Part shown: piece by piece, positions 1 through 7,298 of the stretch
How the letters are laid out: the number at the start of each line of letters is the position of its first letter
How positions within the stretch are numbered: the first letter of the stretch is position 1
NCBI GenBank assembly: GCA_026986885.1
Contig: JALSNT010000083.1
Span: 1 to 17,803 of the forward strand
Length of the DNA: 17,803 nt
Direction: 5' to 3'
From: Desulfobulbaceae bacterium
Lineage (GTDB): Bacteria; Desulfobacterota; Desulfobulbia; Desulfobulbales; Desulfobulbaceae
Notes under the pieces: generated by a model
The model's database searches: none
Told to the model about the DNA's origin: nothing
What the model saw: the letters and a program-made list of their open reading frames with translations, nothing else
Program-made: the position numbers and the translations under genes

Positions 1-73
1 AGTTAGTTACAAGCAGGATCAGCCCCAGGCCAAGCATGAATTTGGTGGTCAGTTTACAATTCTTGAATTTCAC
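1..73 (-). CDS. N-terminus of an unidentified, probably membrane-anchored protein (partial, runs off the window)
   Basis: From GTG at 73 the minus strand reads about 24 codons without a stop: V-K-F-K-N-C-K-L-T-T-K-F-M-L-G-L-G-L-I-L, then L-V-T-N. A short basic stretch followed by a Gly/Leu-rich hydrophobic run is the usual start of a first transmembrane helix. It resembles HAMP-type sensor kinases, chemoreceptors and diguanylate cyclases, where a K-L-T-T-K-F-like segment precedes TM1. The GTG lies 72 bp downstream of the PEP-synthase-like gene that ends at 146, so it could be the last gene of that operon. A GAGGAG at 88-93 is about 16 nt from the GTG, which is long, so the start could instead be the ATG at 37, although that has no ribosome site. 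A sensor protein would suit the two receiver proteins upstream, but this is inference from a very short fragment. Confidence 0.5.
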   Translation of the reverse strand, partial: MKFKNCKLTTKFMLGLGLILLVTN

Positions 74-124
74 AGCCGACTGGTTAACACTCCTCTATCT
101 TGCGTGATCGTGCTCTGTCCCGTG

Positions 125-136
125 GAGGATATCCTC
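125..136. repeat. 12-bp perfect palindrome between two genes
   Basis: GAGGATATCCTC is perfectly self-complementary and lies just downstream of the stop codon at 146. It has no loop and no following T-run, so it is not a convincing terminator. It may be a protein-binding site or chance. Confidence 0.3.
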
Positions 137-145
137 TCCCGGCCA

Positions 146-2710
146 CTACTCCAACAGAGGTTTACGGGCATGGAACCTACGGGCACACTCCTTGGCCATC
201 TTTTCATCTTTCAAGGCTACATCCAACAATCTGGTCACCGCGAACATTCTGCCCAACATATTAATTTTCTGCAATAACTCCTCTCTACTTTCGCCTTTGA
301 TACGCGCATTTAAGAAATCATTGTTGACTGTTACCTCAAAACCAGCCGGTTGCAGAATTTCACTGATAACGAGTATTCGCAGGTATCTTCTTTTCGTTTC
401 CGCAGCCCCTCCTTTAAAGGACAGTGAAATATAGTTGTTATAAGGATCCCCGGCTATATAACAGTCAAGGATAATAAAATGATACCCCAAAGTCAGGCTG
501 AGATTCAAATATTCCGGGGTGACGACGGCATAACTTTTCGCCTCTTCCACTTTGCTTTCCAGGGTCGAAGTCTGCATCATCGCAGTCAAAAGACTCCGAG
601 CACCCATATGCTGCTCAGTACCATTCCAGGTAACATCCGGTGCCGTCATTCCCTTCCAGAGTTCCCGGAAAGGATATGAATCGACGCAATCAGGGGTGAT
701 TTCCCTGCCTTTGTCACCATGGACGGTGTTGCCGAACAGATCAAAGAGAAAAAGTTTAAAGGGCAGGTCCGTCCGCACCCGATAAACATTTCTCAAGGTA
801 TTGACCCGACCTTTTCGCTTAAGAAGAAAAATCTCATCCAAGGCTGTTTCGTGACAAAATCGAAGAATATCATGCCAGGTTGAACAGGCATTTTCGTGAA
901 AATCATCAATACCCGGATCCGTGAGGTGGAGTGGAAAAATGTAGGGAGCCATTCTTGAGAGCAACCAATGGGATTCCGTCTGTGTCACATCTGTCGTCGG
1001 ATCTTTCACCTTCGTTTCATCCGCTGCCAGCAGTTCGTCTACCCGACCGGCGTAGATAGTGCCTTCAGTGGCATCAACGGTAATTTCCTGTCCATCCTCC
1101 AAGGTAGAAAAGATTGAAGGTATTTTCACGAGACAGGGGACGTTCAACTCTCTGATCACCGATGACATATGGTCGGTGCGATTACCCCGCTCAACTACTA
1201 CGGCTGAGGCCTTGGCCAGGGCACCGATAAAACGCGGCGACGAATTTTTGATCACCATAACGCCGCCTTCAGGAAAGGAAAACACCTCATGGATATCAGA
1301 AACTTTGCAGACTTTGCCGGCGCCGACGCCACCGGCGACCGCCCGGGCATTATCGGCAATAACAGTAGCGGTAATCGGCGCAGTCAGATTTCTGCGCCGA
1401 CTTTGATCAAGTACATGCAGGGGACGGGTCTGAACAATCAACAGCTTACCGTCCTGATCAAAACACCATTCAATATCCTGCGGCGCCTTAAAATGTTCTT
1501 CAATACGTACGCCGGTTTCCCCAAGAATCTGCAGCTGTTTCGGGCTAAGACAGGGGAGGCGGCAGACATCCTCTCCGAGCATACCATGCTGGACACCACC
1601 TTCTTTCAGCCTCTGCAGACACATTTCCTTCTGGGCGACCTCCTCCTTAACCACCGGAAATCCCGATTCTCTTTTCAGAACAAACATATCGGCGGATACA
1701 ACCCCTTCCACCATCAGCTGCCCCAGACCCCAGATAGCTGACACAACAATTTCACCGGAATCCGGCCGCATGGGTTCAACGGTATACAGTACCCCGGAAC
1801 TCAAGGTGTTAACCATTTCAATAACGCCGACACTCATATTAACATCTTCCACCCGAATATCCTTCATCCGCTGGTAGAGCATGTTACGCGCATTATACTT
1901 GCTGGCTGCCACCTCCTTGTACTTATCCAGAATCTCGGCGGTGGGGACATTGAGGATACTGGAAAACTGGCCGGCAAAGGAATTTTCCAAATCCTCGCCG
2001 ATGGCGCTGCTGCGCACAGCCCAGAACATGGATCGACCGTGTTTCCGTTCCAGCTCCTGACTGACCTTATTCACAGCATCTTCAATTTCAGGTGGAATCA
2101 CCGCCTCTAAAATAATATTTTTAATCTCCCGTTCCGCCGCCAAAAGTTGCTGGCTGTTTTCGATATCAATATTTTCCAGGATACGACCCGTTCGTTTGGC
2201 AAGCTCATTATATTCAGCAAAATGGGTATAGGCGCATGCTGTCAGGGCAAAGCCATCGGGAACCGCGATATTATAATGATTACGAAGTTCACCGAGATTA
2301 GCCATCTTACTGCCGACCTTGTCTATGTGACCACAGTGGATATCATCCATGGGAATGACCACTGGAGTGTAGACGGGAATGGCGCTGCCGGTCATGATTT
2401 TACGTATTTCGCGTTCAATCGTATCATAGACACCATTTAAGGCTGTGTATCCGCCGCCGGACAGCATCTCAAGATTACTGATAACACTGAAGACACTTTT
2501 GGAGAGATTTTTCACCATATTCTTCAGATAGGGGATACTGATCAGGCGATTTTCCAGCAGTTTTTTCTCCAACTCCGTCATCAATTCAAGTGCATGCGAA
2601 TTTTCCGACAATATGGTTAAAAACGCCTCATATTTTTCCCGAATGAGTCGCTCTGTATCACTCTCTTTCACCTTGTTGGAATCATGCAGAGATTTCCATA
2701 ATCTGATCAT
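146..2710 (-). CDS. PEP-synthase-like protein 1: ATP-grasp plus phosphohistidine swivel domain with a non-PEP C-terminal domain
   Basis: The protein has 854 residues. Residues 20-108 form a helical N-terminal domain not found in PEP synthase. Residues 130-430 match the PPDK/PEP-synthase ATP-binding domain: G-S-K-M-A-N-L at 133-139, V-P-D-G-F at 150-154, V-R-S-S-A at 232-236, S-F-A-G-Q at 244-248, and P-Q-D-I-E-W through Q-T-R-P at 410-430. Residues 460-555 are the PEP-utiliser swivel domain, with the expected catalytic His514 in R-T-D-H-M-S-S. After residue 570 the family's TIM barrel for PEP/pyruvate is absent. A roughly 280-residue domain with L-T-D-P (596-599), H-D-I-L-R-F-C-H (613-620) and N-N-Y-I-S-L-S-F-K-G-G (758-768) takes its place. 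By family knowledge the first two domains make phosphohistidine from ATP; the acceptor is unknown. The start is firm: GGAGG lies 8 nt before the ATG, and the gene is 15 bp behind the DUF202-receiver gene. True PEP synthase is unlikely. Confidence 0.88.
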   Translation of the reverse strand: MIRLWKSLHDSNKVKESDTERLIREKYEAFLTILSENSHALELMTELEKKLLENRLISIPYLKNMVKNLSKSVFSVISNLEMLSGGGYTALNGVYDTIEREIRKIMTGSAIPVYTPVVIPMDDIHCGHIDKVGSKMANLGELRNHYNIAVPDGFALTACAYTHFAEYNELAKRTGRILENIDIENSQQLLAAEREIKNIILEAVIPPEIEDAVNKVSQELERKHGRSMFWAVRSSAIGEDLENSFAGQFSSILNVPTAEILDKYKEVAASKYNARNMLYQRMKDIRVEDVNMSVGVIEMVNTLSSGVLYTVEPMRPDSGEIVVSAIWGLGQLMVEGVVSADMFVLKRESGFPVVKEEVAQKEMCLQRLKEGGVQHGMLGEDVCRLPCLSPKQLQILGETGVRIEEHFKAPQDIEWCFDQDGKLLIVQTRPLHVLDQSRRRNLTAPITATVIADNARAVAGGVGAGKVCKVSDIHEVFSFPEGGVMVIKNSSPRFIGALAKASAVVVERGNRTDHMSSVIRELNVPCLVKIPSIFSTLEDGQEITVDATEGTIYAGRVDELLAADETKVKDPTTDVTQTESHWLLSRMAPYIFPLHLTDPGIDDFHENACSTWHDILRFCHETALDEIFLLKRKGRVNTLRNVYRVRTDLPFKLFLFDLFGNTVHGDKGREITPDCVDSYPFRELWKGMTAPDVTWNGTEQHMGARSLLTAMMQTSTLESKVEEAKSYAVVTPEYLNLSLTLGYHFIILDCYIAGDPYNNYISLSFKGGAAETKRRYLRILVISEILQPAGFEVTVNNDFLNARIKGESREELLQKINMLGRMFAVTRLLDVALKDEKMAKECARRFHARKPLLE

Positions 2711-2725
2711 TGTCCAACCCTCCTG

Positions 2726-3778
2726 CTACATCAGCATGCGCTCTTCAACCGCCCCTTTGACACTGGCCAGTAATTTCTTAATATCGACCGGTTTTGCAAA
2801 ATAATCGAAGAGCTCCCCCTTGACATCTTCAATGAACTGCTCTTCCATGTGGGTGATCATAATAACCTGGGTCTGGGGAGATATACGTTTAACAAATTGC
2901 AGAATTTCCTTCCCGGTCATCCCCTCCATCATCATGTCGGTGATAACAACATCAAAGGGACTGGTCTCAAACCGTTGTTTGGCAAGATTTGGATTGGAAA
3001 AAGTTTCCACTTCATAGCCGGATTTTTTTAAGTACACCTTGAGCATACTGCATACCGCTTCCTCGTCGTCAAGGACCAGGATTCTCGGTTTGCGGCGCAT
3101 CAATGCATCCTCTTTCTCCTGCATGATATCTAACAGCCGACCTTCTTCTTTTCTGGCGGGAAGATAAAAATAAATACCCATGCCGACCATAACAATACCA
3201 AGTACCAGGATGGAGCCATCCATAATGGTCCACCAGCCGAGGCCGAAGTATCGGGTCAAGGCGCTGCCCAGAGCAACCAGGGCCACACCGGTCCTGATGA
3301 AGGCCAGGTGGGTCCGTGCCTTGGCCAGGGTGGTTCGCTGCTGAGCCATGGATGTCCGCTTTTCTGCAAGAAAGGAACGATTTTTTGCCAGCTGGGTCCG
3401 GATACGGGCCAGACCGCTCCTTTTTTCAGCAAGCTCCGTACGTACCTTGGAACGACGGGTACGTTTTTCACCAAGCAGGTTACGTTCCTCGGCCATGATA
3501 TTCCGTTCTTCAGCCAGCAGGGTCCTTTCAATGGCATATTTCGTACCAAGGAGCGATAATGCTCTATCCAGAGATTCTTCCTCGATAATGGTCTGCAGGA
3601 TCTCGTCAAGATCACGCTTGAGCTCTTCCGCGTATTCCTTACGGGCAGGAAAGGTCTCCTCAAGGTGATCGGTACGTTTCCCGGCCATCCTCCGTTGTCT
3701 CAACGCAAGTTCAACCGGTCGAAAGACGGATTTTCGTTCTTCGCTTAGATGATTGCTATGTGATTCACCACTCTCCAT
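2726..3778 (-). CDS. DUF202 membrane protein with arginine-heptad array fused to a response-regulator receiver domain
   Basis: The protein has 350 residues in four parts. Residues 1-80 are charged and helical. Residues 81-163 form a continuous heptad array with Arg at 85, 92, 99 and every seventh residue to 162. The unit is roughly x-L-A-x-x-R-T, as in the L-A-x-x-R-T entry motif of DUF202 (YidH) proteins. Two hydrophobic helices follow at about 164-182 and 184-206. Residues 231-346 are a receiver domain with all key residues: D237/D238, phosphoacceptor D281 (I-T-D-M-M-M), T309 and K329. The receiver should therefore be phosphorylatable and tethered to the inner membrane on the cytoplasmic side. 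No DNA-binding output domain is present. The ribosome site GGGAGGA is about 10 nt upstream of the ATG. It is the first gene of a unit with the PEP-synthase-like gene 15 bp downstream, and a promoter candidate lies at 3853-3881. Confidence 0.88.
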   Translation of the reverse strand: MESGESHSNHLSEERKSVFRPVELALRQRRMAGKRTDHLEETFPARKEYAEELKRDLDEILQTIIEEESLDRALSLLGTKYAIERTLLAEERNIMAEERNLLGEKRTRRSKVRTELAEKRSGLARIRTQLAKNRSFLAEKRTSMAQQRTTLAKARTHLAFIRTGVALVALGSALTRYFGLGWWTIMDGSILVLGIVMVGMGIYFYLPARKEEGRLLDIMQEKEDALMRRKPRILVLDDEEAVCSMLKVYLKKSGYEVETFSNPNLAKQRFETSPFDVVITDMMMEGMTGKEILQFVKRISPQTQVIMITHMEEQFIEDVKGELFDYFAKPVDIKKLLASVKGAVEERMLM

Positions 3779-3852
3779 GTATATGTCTTCCTCCCGGGCA
3801 AAATAGACTGACTTCTGTCTACCCCATGAATATAATGAAAAATCGATCCCAG

Positions 3853-3881
3853 CATATACTACAATGTTCCTCCAATGGCAA
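3853..3881 (-). promoter_or_regulatory. Candidate sigma70 promoter for the DUF202-receiver / PEP-synthase-like 1 unit
   Basis: On the minus strand TTGCCA (3881-3876, five of six matches to TTGACA) is followed after 17 bp by TATATG (3858-3853, four of six matches to TATAAT). The predicted start near 3846 leaves a leader of about 68 nt before the ATG at 3778. The position just after a structured gap fits an independent unit. Confidence 0.5.
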
Positions 3882-4024
3882 GCAAGACGGTAAAGAGGTT
3901 ATCAGCGAGTCATGTGGGGCGGAAAAAACAAAAAACATACGGAAAAGGAAAGGGTGAGGATAAACATTTACAGTTCGGCAGTGATGCCGGGGACATGGTA
4001 ATCCGTTGCAGGATTATTTGTTTC

Positions 4025-4058
4025 CCCTGTTACCTGCAGCCAAGGTTCGAAAACAGGG
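4025..4058 (-). other. Bulged hairpin downstream of the receiver gene
   Basis: CCCTGTT (4025-4031) pairs with AACAGGG (4052-4058), and the adjoining ACCT (4032-4035) pairs with AGGT (4043-4046). The result is an 11-bp stem with one 5-nt bulge and a 7-nt loop. It lies about 35-70 bp after the stop codon at 4093. It could protect or define the 3' end of the upstream transcript. No T-run follows, so I do not call it a terminator. Confidence 0.4.
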
Positions 4059-4092
4059 AACACTTAAGCACTCATAAATTGAGTGTTTCACC

Positions 4093-4518
4093 TCAGTCGG
4101 TATCTGCAGACATGAGACCCTGAAATTTATGAGGACAGCCGCTCTTTTGAGCGGCCACTGCTCTGGCGATAACCTCGACAATTTCTCCGAGCTTAAACGG
4201 TTTGGCAAGAAAATCAAAGCCACCCCTGTTGAAGGTTTCCCTGACTTTTTCCATGGTGGCGTAGCCCGTAATGACGATAACCTCTGTTTCTGGATATTGC
4301 TCCTTTACCGCAGTCAGCACCTGCATGCCGTCCATCCCTTCCATCACCAGGTCGGTAATAACGATATCAAAACGGCGTTGTGCCAATCGCGCCATAGCCT
4401 CACTGCCGGCGGTAAAGACCTCTACTTCGTACCCCTTTCTCTCCAGTGATGGTTGCAACCGTTTGCCGACAATGGGTTCATCATCCAGAATTAATATGGA
4501 TGTTTTTTCAGATTCCAT
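4093..4518 (-). CDS. Stand-alone response-regulator receiver protein (CheY-like)
   Basis: The protein has 141 residues and is a single receiver domain. Acidic residues are D12/D13 (L-D-D-E), the phosphoacceptor is D56 (V-I-T-D-L-V-M), the switch Thr is T84 (V-I-T-G-Y-A) and the Lys is K106 (L-A-K-P-F). All catalytic residues are present, so it should accept phosphate from a histidine kinase. There is no output domain, only a tail of about 18 residues. Its ATG lies inside the last codons of the PEP-synthase-like gene, with an 11-nt overlap in another frame. AAGGAG is only 1 nt from the ATG, so translation is probably coupled to the gene before it. No histidine kinase is encoded in the complete part of the window. 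The family is certain and the role unknown. Confidence 0.92.
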   Translation of the reverse strand: MESEKTSILILDDEPIVGKRLQPSLERKGYEVEVFTAGSEAMARLAQRRFDIVITDLVMEGMDGMQVLTAVKEQYPETEVIVITGYATMEKVRETFNRGGFDFLAKPFKLGEIVEVIARAVAAQKSGCPHKFQGLMSADTD

Positions 4519-7069
4519 ACTCCTTGTCCATAACGGCTTTAATCTGATTAAAAAAAATGTCTATGGTTTCTTCACTGACCATTTTTATATCCAGCTGCCG
4601 GGTAAAGCCGACAAGCAGACCAAGAAGAAACAAACGATGCAGCATCCGCTCCCGGTCTGTTTTCTTGAGTCGCCCCACCACAATATCACCGTGCACCTCG
4701 CAGAGAAAATCGTAATACGACAGTATCCTGGCAAGCAGGCGCGTCCTGCGCGAACGCCGGATTGTTTCAGTCACCCCGCCGGAAAATCGGAAATAGATAT
4801 GATTATCCAGAATATTTTCCGATATAAAGGCGTCAATGACCGTATAATGGTAGCCTAATCTAAAGTTGATGTTCGTATATTCCGCCGACACCACCGCCAG
4901 ATTCCTCCCCACGTCTTCGGGTGCAGTTGAGCGTACCGAGGTGGTACGAGTCAGGCTGGACATGAAACTGGAGAAATCCACGCCTGCCGGCGCCATATCC
5001 CACATGCCGGGATAGGACATGCCCCTGAGCAGGGCCTGCATCGGCACGGAAGAAATCTGTTCGGGACGAACACCTTCACTATGCTCACCCTCTATACCGC
5101 CACCGACATCAATCAGGATCAGGTCAAGGGGATACTCCCATAACAGCTGTCCCGCCTGGGAATCCTTGTGATGGGCATGATAGAAATTGAGATCAATGAT
5201 AGTCTCCACTGCTTTCTCATGGACAAACCTGGTTAAATCATGGTACGTCCGGCAGGCCCGGGGGGTAAAATTATCCGCCGCCGGATCGGTCAAATTGAGG
5301 GGTTCAATCTTCTTGAGTACCCTCCTCAGTAACCGGTATTCATACATTTCTTCAATGGGTTCTTCCTGAATCGCATAATACTGTAACTCCTGGACCGCTC
5401 CCTTGTAAACAGTCAAACTTTCGGTATCGAGCGTGATTACCTCGCCATCTGCAATCACTTCGGTTCCATTTTCTGTATTAAAAAGCGCCGGCACCCGGAA
5501 TTCCCGGGCTACCGTGGCCAGGTGGCCGGTGGTTGCCCCGATATCCGTTATAAATCCTGCCGCCCGCTGGATAACCCTGGCAAGTTGCGGGGTAGCATGA
5601 CGGGCTACCAGAATGCCACCCATGGGGAAATCATTCAGCGCCCGACCTGCCGCCGATACCCAGGCCGGACCCGTGGCAACGCCTTCCATGGCCGCAATGC
5701 CCCGGCCCCGGAGAAGCACGGGATATCTGTTGCCGAGATCGGCAAGATCGGATGCCCGTGGTTCACGTTGCTGCTGCAGACGCAATTGCCTCGCCTGCAG
5801 TATAATGATCTTGTCCTCCTGATCAACTGCAAATTCAATATCCTGGGGCCGTTTAAAATACTTCTCCAGCTGTATCCCGATCCTGGCCAGCTCCCGCAGC
5901 TGTTGATCTGTAAGGCTTGGCGCCGTCCGCAGATCTTCCGCCACCCTGTCAACGCCCATCCCATGGGATCCCTGCAGAAAAACAGCCTCATCCTTGCTGA
6001 CAATTTGAGATTCCAGCACCTCATTGGGGGGCTGCCGGTCCAGAATAAAATGGTCGGAGGGAACTTCCCCGGCAACAATGGGCGCTCCCAGGCCCCAGGC
6101 AGAATTGACAATCATGGTTTCCCGCTCCGGTCGGACAGGATCATAGGTATACATGACGCCACTGGCCCGGGCCGGGATCATCAGCTGGCAGGCGACCGCC
6201 ATCATAATCTCATGGGTGCGAAAATCCATTTCCAATCTATATTCCAGTGCCTCCGGGGCAAACAGACTGGCAAGAACCTCCTTGTAGGCCTGCGGTAATT
6301 CATCCAGGGAAATATTAAGACGGCTGAGATACTGACCGGCAAAAGAGGATGATTCATCTTCGCCTATGGCACTTGAACGAACAGCGAAACACGGGGTAGA
6401 ATAATTATATCTCCTTGCCATCCGCTTTGCCGATGCCAGAATCTCTTTTTCCAGTTTTGGGGGAACATCGGCATCCAGGATGAAATGCTGGAGCTTTTGC
6501 GCAGCCTCCTCGGCGGCAATTTCTCGCTGCCGCCATTGTTTCCTGACCGCCAGAATATCGTCCTGTAAATTATTTTCAGCCAGAAACATCGAAAAAGCTG
6601 CGGTGGTAATGGCAAAACCATAGGGAATACGAATACCGGTCAGCTTGCCGATCTCTGCAATATGGGCATTTTTACCGCCGACGGAATCTATTAAATCCCT
6701 GGAAATATCACGATAAGAAAGAACCAGGTCCTTAACCTGCCCCAGAACCTGACCGTGTAACAGGGCGCTGATCTCTCCCTCGATGAGATGAAAACTGCTG
6801 TAGAGTCCGGAGTATTTATGTCTGGTCAGCAGATTAATGGTGCCGATGAGTTGACGCATCAAATCGCTGAGTTCCCGACAGGTTGCCTGAATATATGCAC
6901 CGTCAAAGATATAATCGCCACTGAGCTTGTCATTGGCATCGGCGATTAGATCAAGAATTCTATTGTTGAGTTCAAGGCTCTTTTTAAACTCGGCAAAGAG
7001 AATCCGGAAAGGGACGGCTTCTTTTTTCTCCCGGCGGTATGCCCGGCTGATCCACGTGCAAATATTCAT
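4508..7069 (-). CDS. PEP-synthase-like protein 2: ATP-grasp plus phosphohistidine swivel domain with a non-PEP C-terminal domain
   Basis: The protein has 853 residues and is a full-length paralogue of the protein at 146-2710. Residues 20-108 are the same kind of helical N-terminal domain. The ATP-grasp domain has G-G-K-N-A-H-I at 131-137, V-R-S-S-A at 230-234, S-F-A-G-Q at 242-246 and P-Q-D-I-E-F through L-Q-A-R at 408-427. The swivel domain has catalytic His516 in G-A-T-T-G-H-L-A-T-V-A-R-E. The C-terminal domain shares L-N-L-T-D-P (591-596), Y-H-D-L-T-R-F-V-H-E (609-618), L-G-Y-H (738-741) and F-S-G-G followed by R-R-S-R-R (762-775) with its paralogue. No PEP/pyruvate barrel is present. The chemistry inferred is ATP-dependent autophosphorylation of His516, with an unknown acceptor. 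The ATG at 7069 has only a weak ribosome site and sits 6 nt after the stop of a 70-codon ORF, which suggests translational coupling. Confidence 0.88.
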   Translation of the reverse strand: MNICTWISRAYRREKKEAVPFRILFAEFKKSLELNNRILDLIADANDKLSGDYIFDGAYIQATCRELSDLMRQLIGTINLLTRHKYSGLYSSFHLIEGEISALLHGQVLGQVKDLVLSYRDISRDLIDSVGGKNAHIAEIGKLTGIRIPYGFAITTAAFSMFLAENNLQDDILAVRKQWRQREIAAEEAAQKLQHFILDADVPPKLEKEILASAKRMARRYNYSTPCFAVRSSAIGEDESSSFAGQYLSRLNISLDELPQAYKEVLASLFAPEALEYRLEMDFRTHEIMMAVACQLMIPARASGVMYTYDPVRPERETMIVNSAWGLGAPIVAGEVPSDHFILDRQPPNEVLESQIVSKDEAVFLQGSHGMGVDRVAEDLRTAPSLTDQQLRELARIGIQLEKYFKRPQDIEFAVDQEDKIIILQARQLRLQQQREPRASDLADLGNRYPVLLRGRGIAAMEGVATGPAWVSAAGRALNDFPMGGILVARHATPQLARVIQRAAGFITDIGATTGHLATVAREFRVPALFNTENGTEVIADGEVITLDTESLTVYKGAVQELQYYAIQEEPIEEMYEYRLLRRVLKKIEPLNLTDPAADNFTPRACRTYHDLTRFVHEKAVETIIDLNFYHAHHKDSQAGQLLWEYPLDLILIDVGGGIEGEHSEGVRPEQISSVPMQALLRGMSYPGMWDMAPAGVDFSSFMSSLTRTTSVRSTAPEDVGRNLAVVSAEYTNINFRLGYHYTVIDAFISENILDNHIYFRFSGGVTETIRRSRRTRLLARILSYYDFLCEVHGDIVVGRLKKTDRERMLHRLFLLGLLVGFTRQLDIKMVSEETIDIFFNQIKAVMDKEYGI

Positions 7070-7075
7070 ATCTGA

Positions 7076-7288
7076 TTACCAGAAATCATCGGCATAAACG
7101 GCTACCTGCACCTCTCGGCTGATGACCGGCAACAATCCACTGTAATATTTATCCGAAAATCCCCCTGGGAAGGGTTTATCCCAGTATAACGTTCCCCTTT
7201 TTGCCACAATCTGCCGCACCCGGAAACATTGTAAACGTTCACCAGCATCTCGGTGAACGGTTACGAAACATTCCCCGCAGGCGTGCAT
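7076..7288 (-). CDS. Small hypothetical protein (70 aa)
   Basis: An ATG at 7288, 10 nt after the stop of the TIGR02186-like gene, opens a 70-codon frame that stops 6 nt before the next gene. It therefore fills the gap almost exactly. The product starts M-H-A-C-G-E-C-F-V-T-V-H and continues with a charged, aromatic-rich sequence ending A-D-D-F-W. It has no signal peptide or membrane helix. Two Cys in a C-x-x-C pair (residues 4 and 7) plus a third Cys near 21 could bind metal or form a disulfide. No ribosome site precedes the ATG, so translation would depend on coupling with the upstream gene; an alternative start lies further upstream at 7366. I do not recognise the family. Tight spacing and protein-like composition are the main evidence. 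Confidence 0.5.
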   Translation of the reverse strand: MHACGECFVTVHRDAGERLQCFRVRQIVAKRGTLYWDKPFPGGFSDKYYSGLLPVISREVQVAVYADDFW

Positions 7289-7298
7289 GGCAAACAGG

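Larger units (their letters stand above)
3779..4092. other. 314-bp intergenic region between the two receiver modules
   Basis: No credible gene was found on either strand. It holds, in minus-strand order: a 6-bp hairpin (CACTCA/TGAGTG, 4069-4085), a bulged 11-bp hairpin (4025-4058), a small CGGCA/TGCCG hairpin (3976-3989), a pyrimidine-rich stretch with T-runs near 3925-3950, the promoter candidate at 3853-3881, and the ribosome site of the gene starting at 3778. None of the hairpins is directly followed by a T-run, so a clean intrinsic terminator is not evident. Confidence 0.6.

Noticed and set aside
146..2710. Calling this gene (and 4508-7069) PEP synthase, ppsA, or pyruvate phosphate dikinase
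   Set aside because: The C-terminal PEP/pyruvate-binding barrel is not recognisable; only the ATP-grasp and swivel domains match.
3290..3538. CRISPR-like or recent tandem DNA repeat suggested by the 21-bp periodicity
   Set aside because: The units have no spacers and differ strongly at DNA level. The periodicity follows from the protein heptads.
3256..3663. 135-codon alternate-frame ORF over the heptad array (Trp/Pro-rich)
   Set aside because: It is a by-product of the 21-bp periodicity of the array; the in-frame protein has clear DUF202 and receiver domains.
4271..4858. 195-codon plus-strand ORF opposite the receiver gene and the end of the second PEP-synthase-like gene
   Set aside because: It spans the opposite strand of two well-supported genes, and its product shows no family features.
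5522..6298. 258-codon plus-strand ORF opposite the second PEP-synthase-like gene
   Set aside because: It lies wholly antisense to a gene with clear motifs in every part, has low-complexity composition and no ribosome site. It is a shadow frame.
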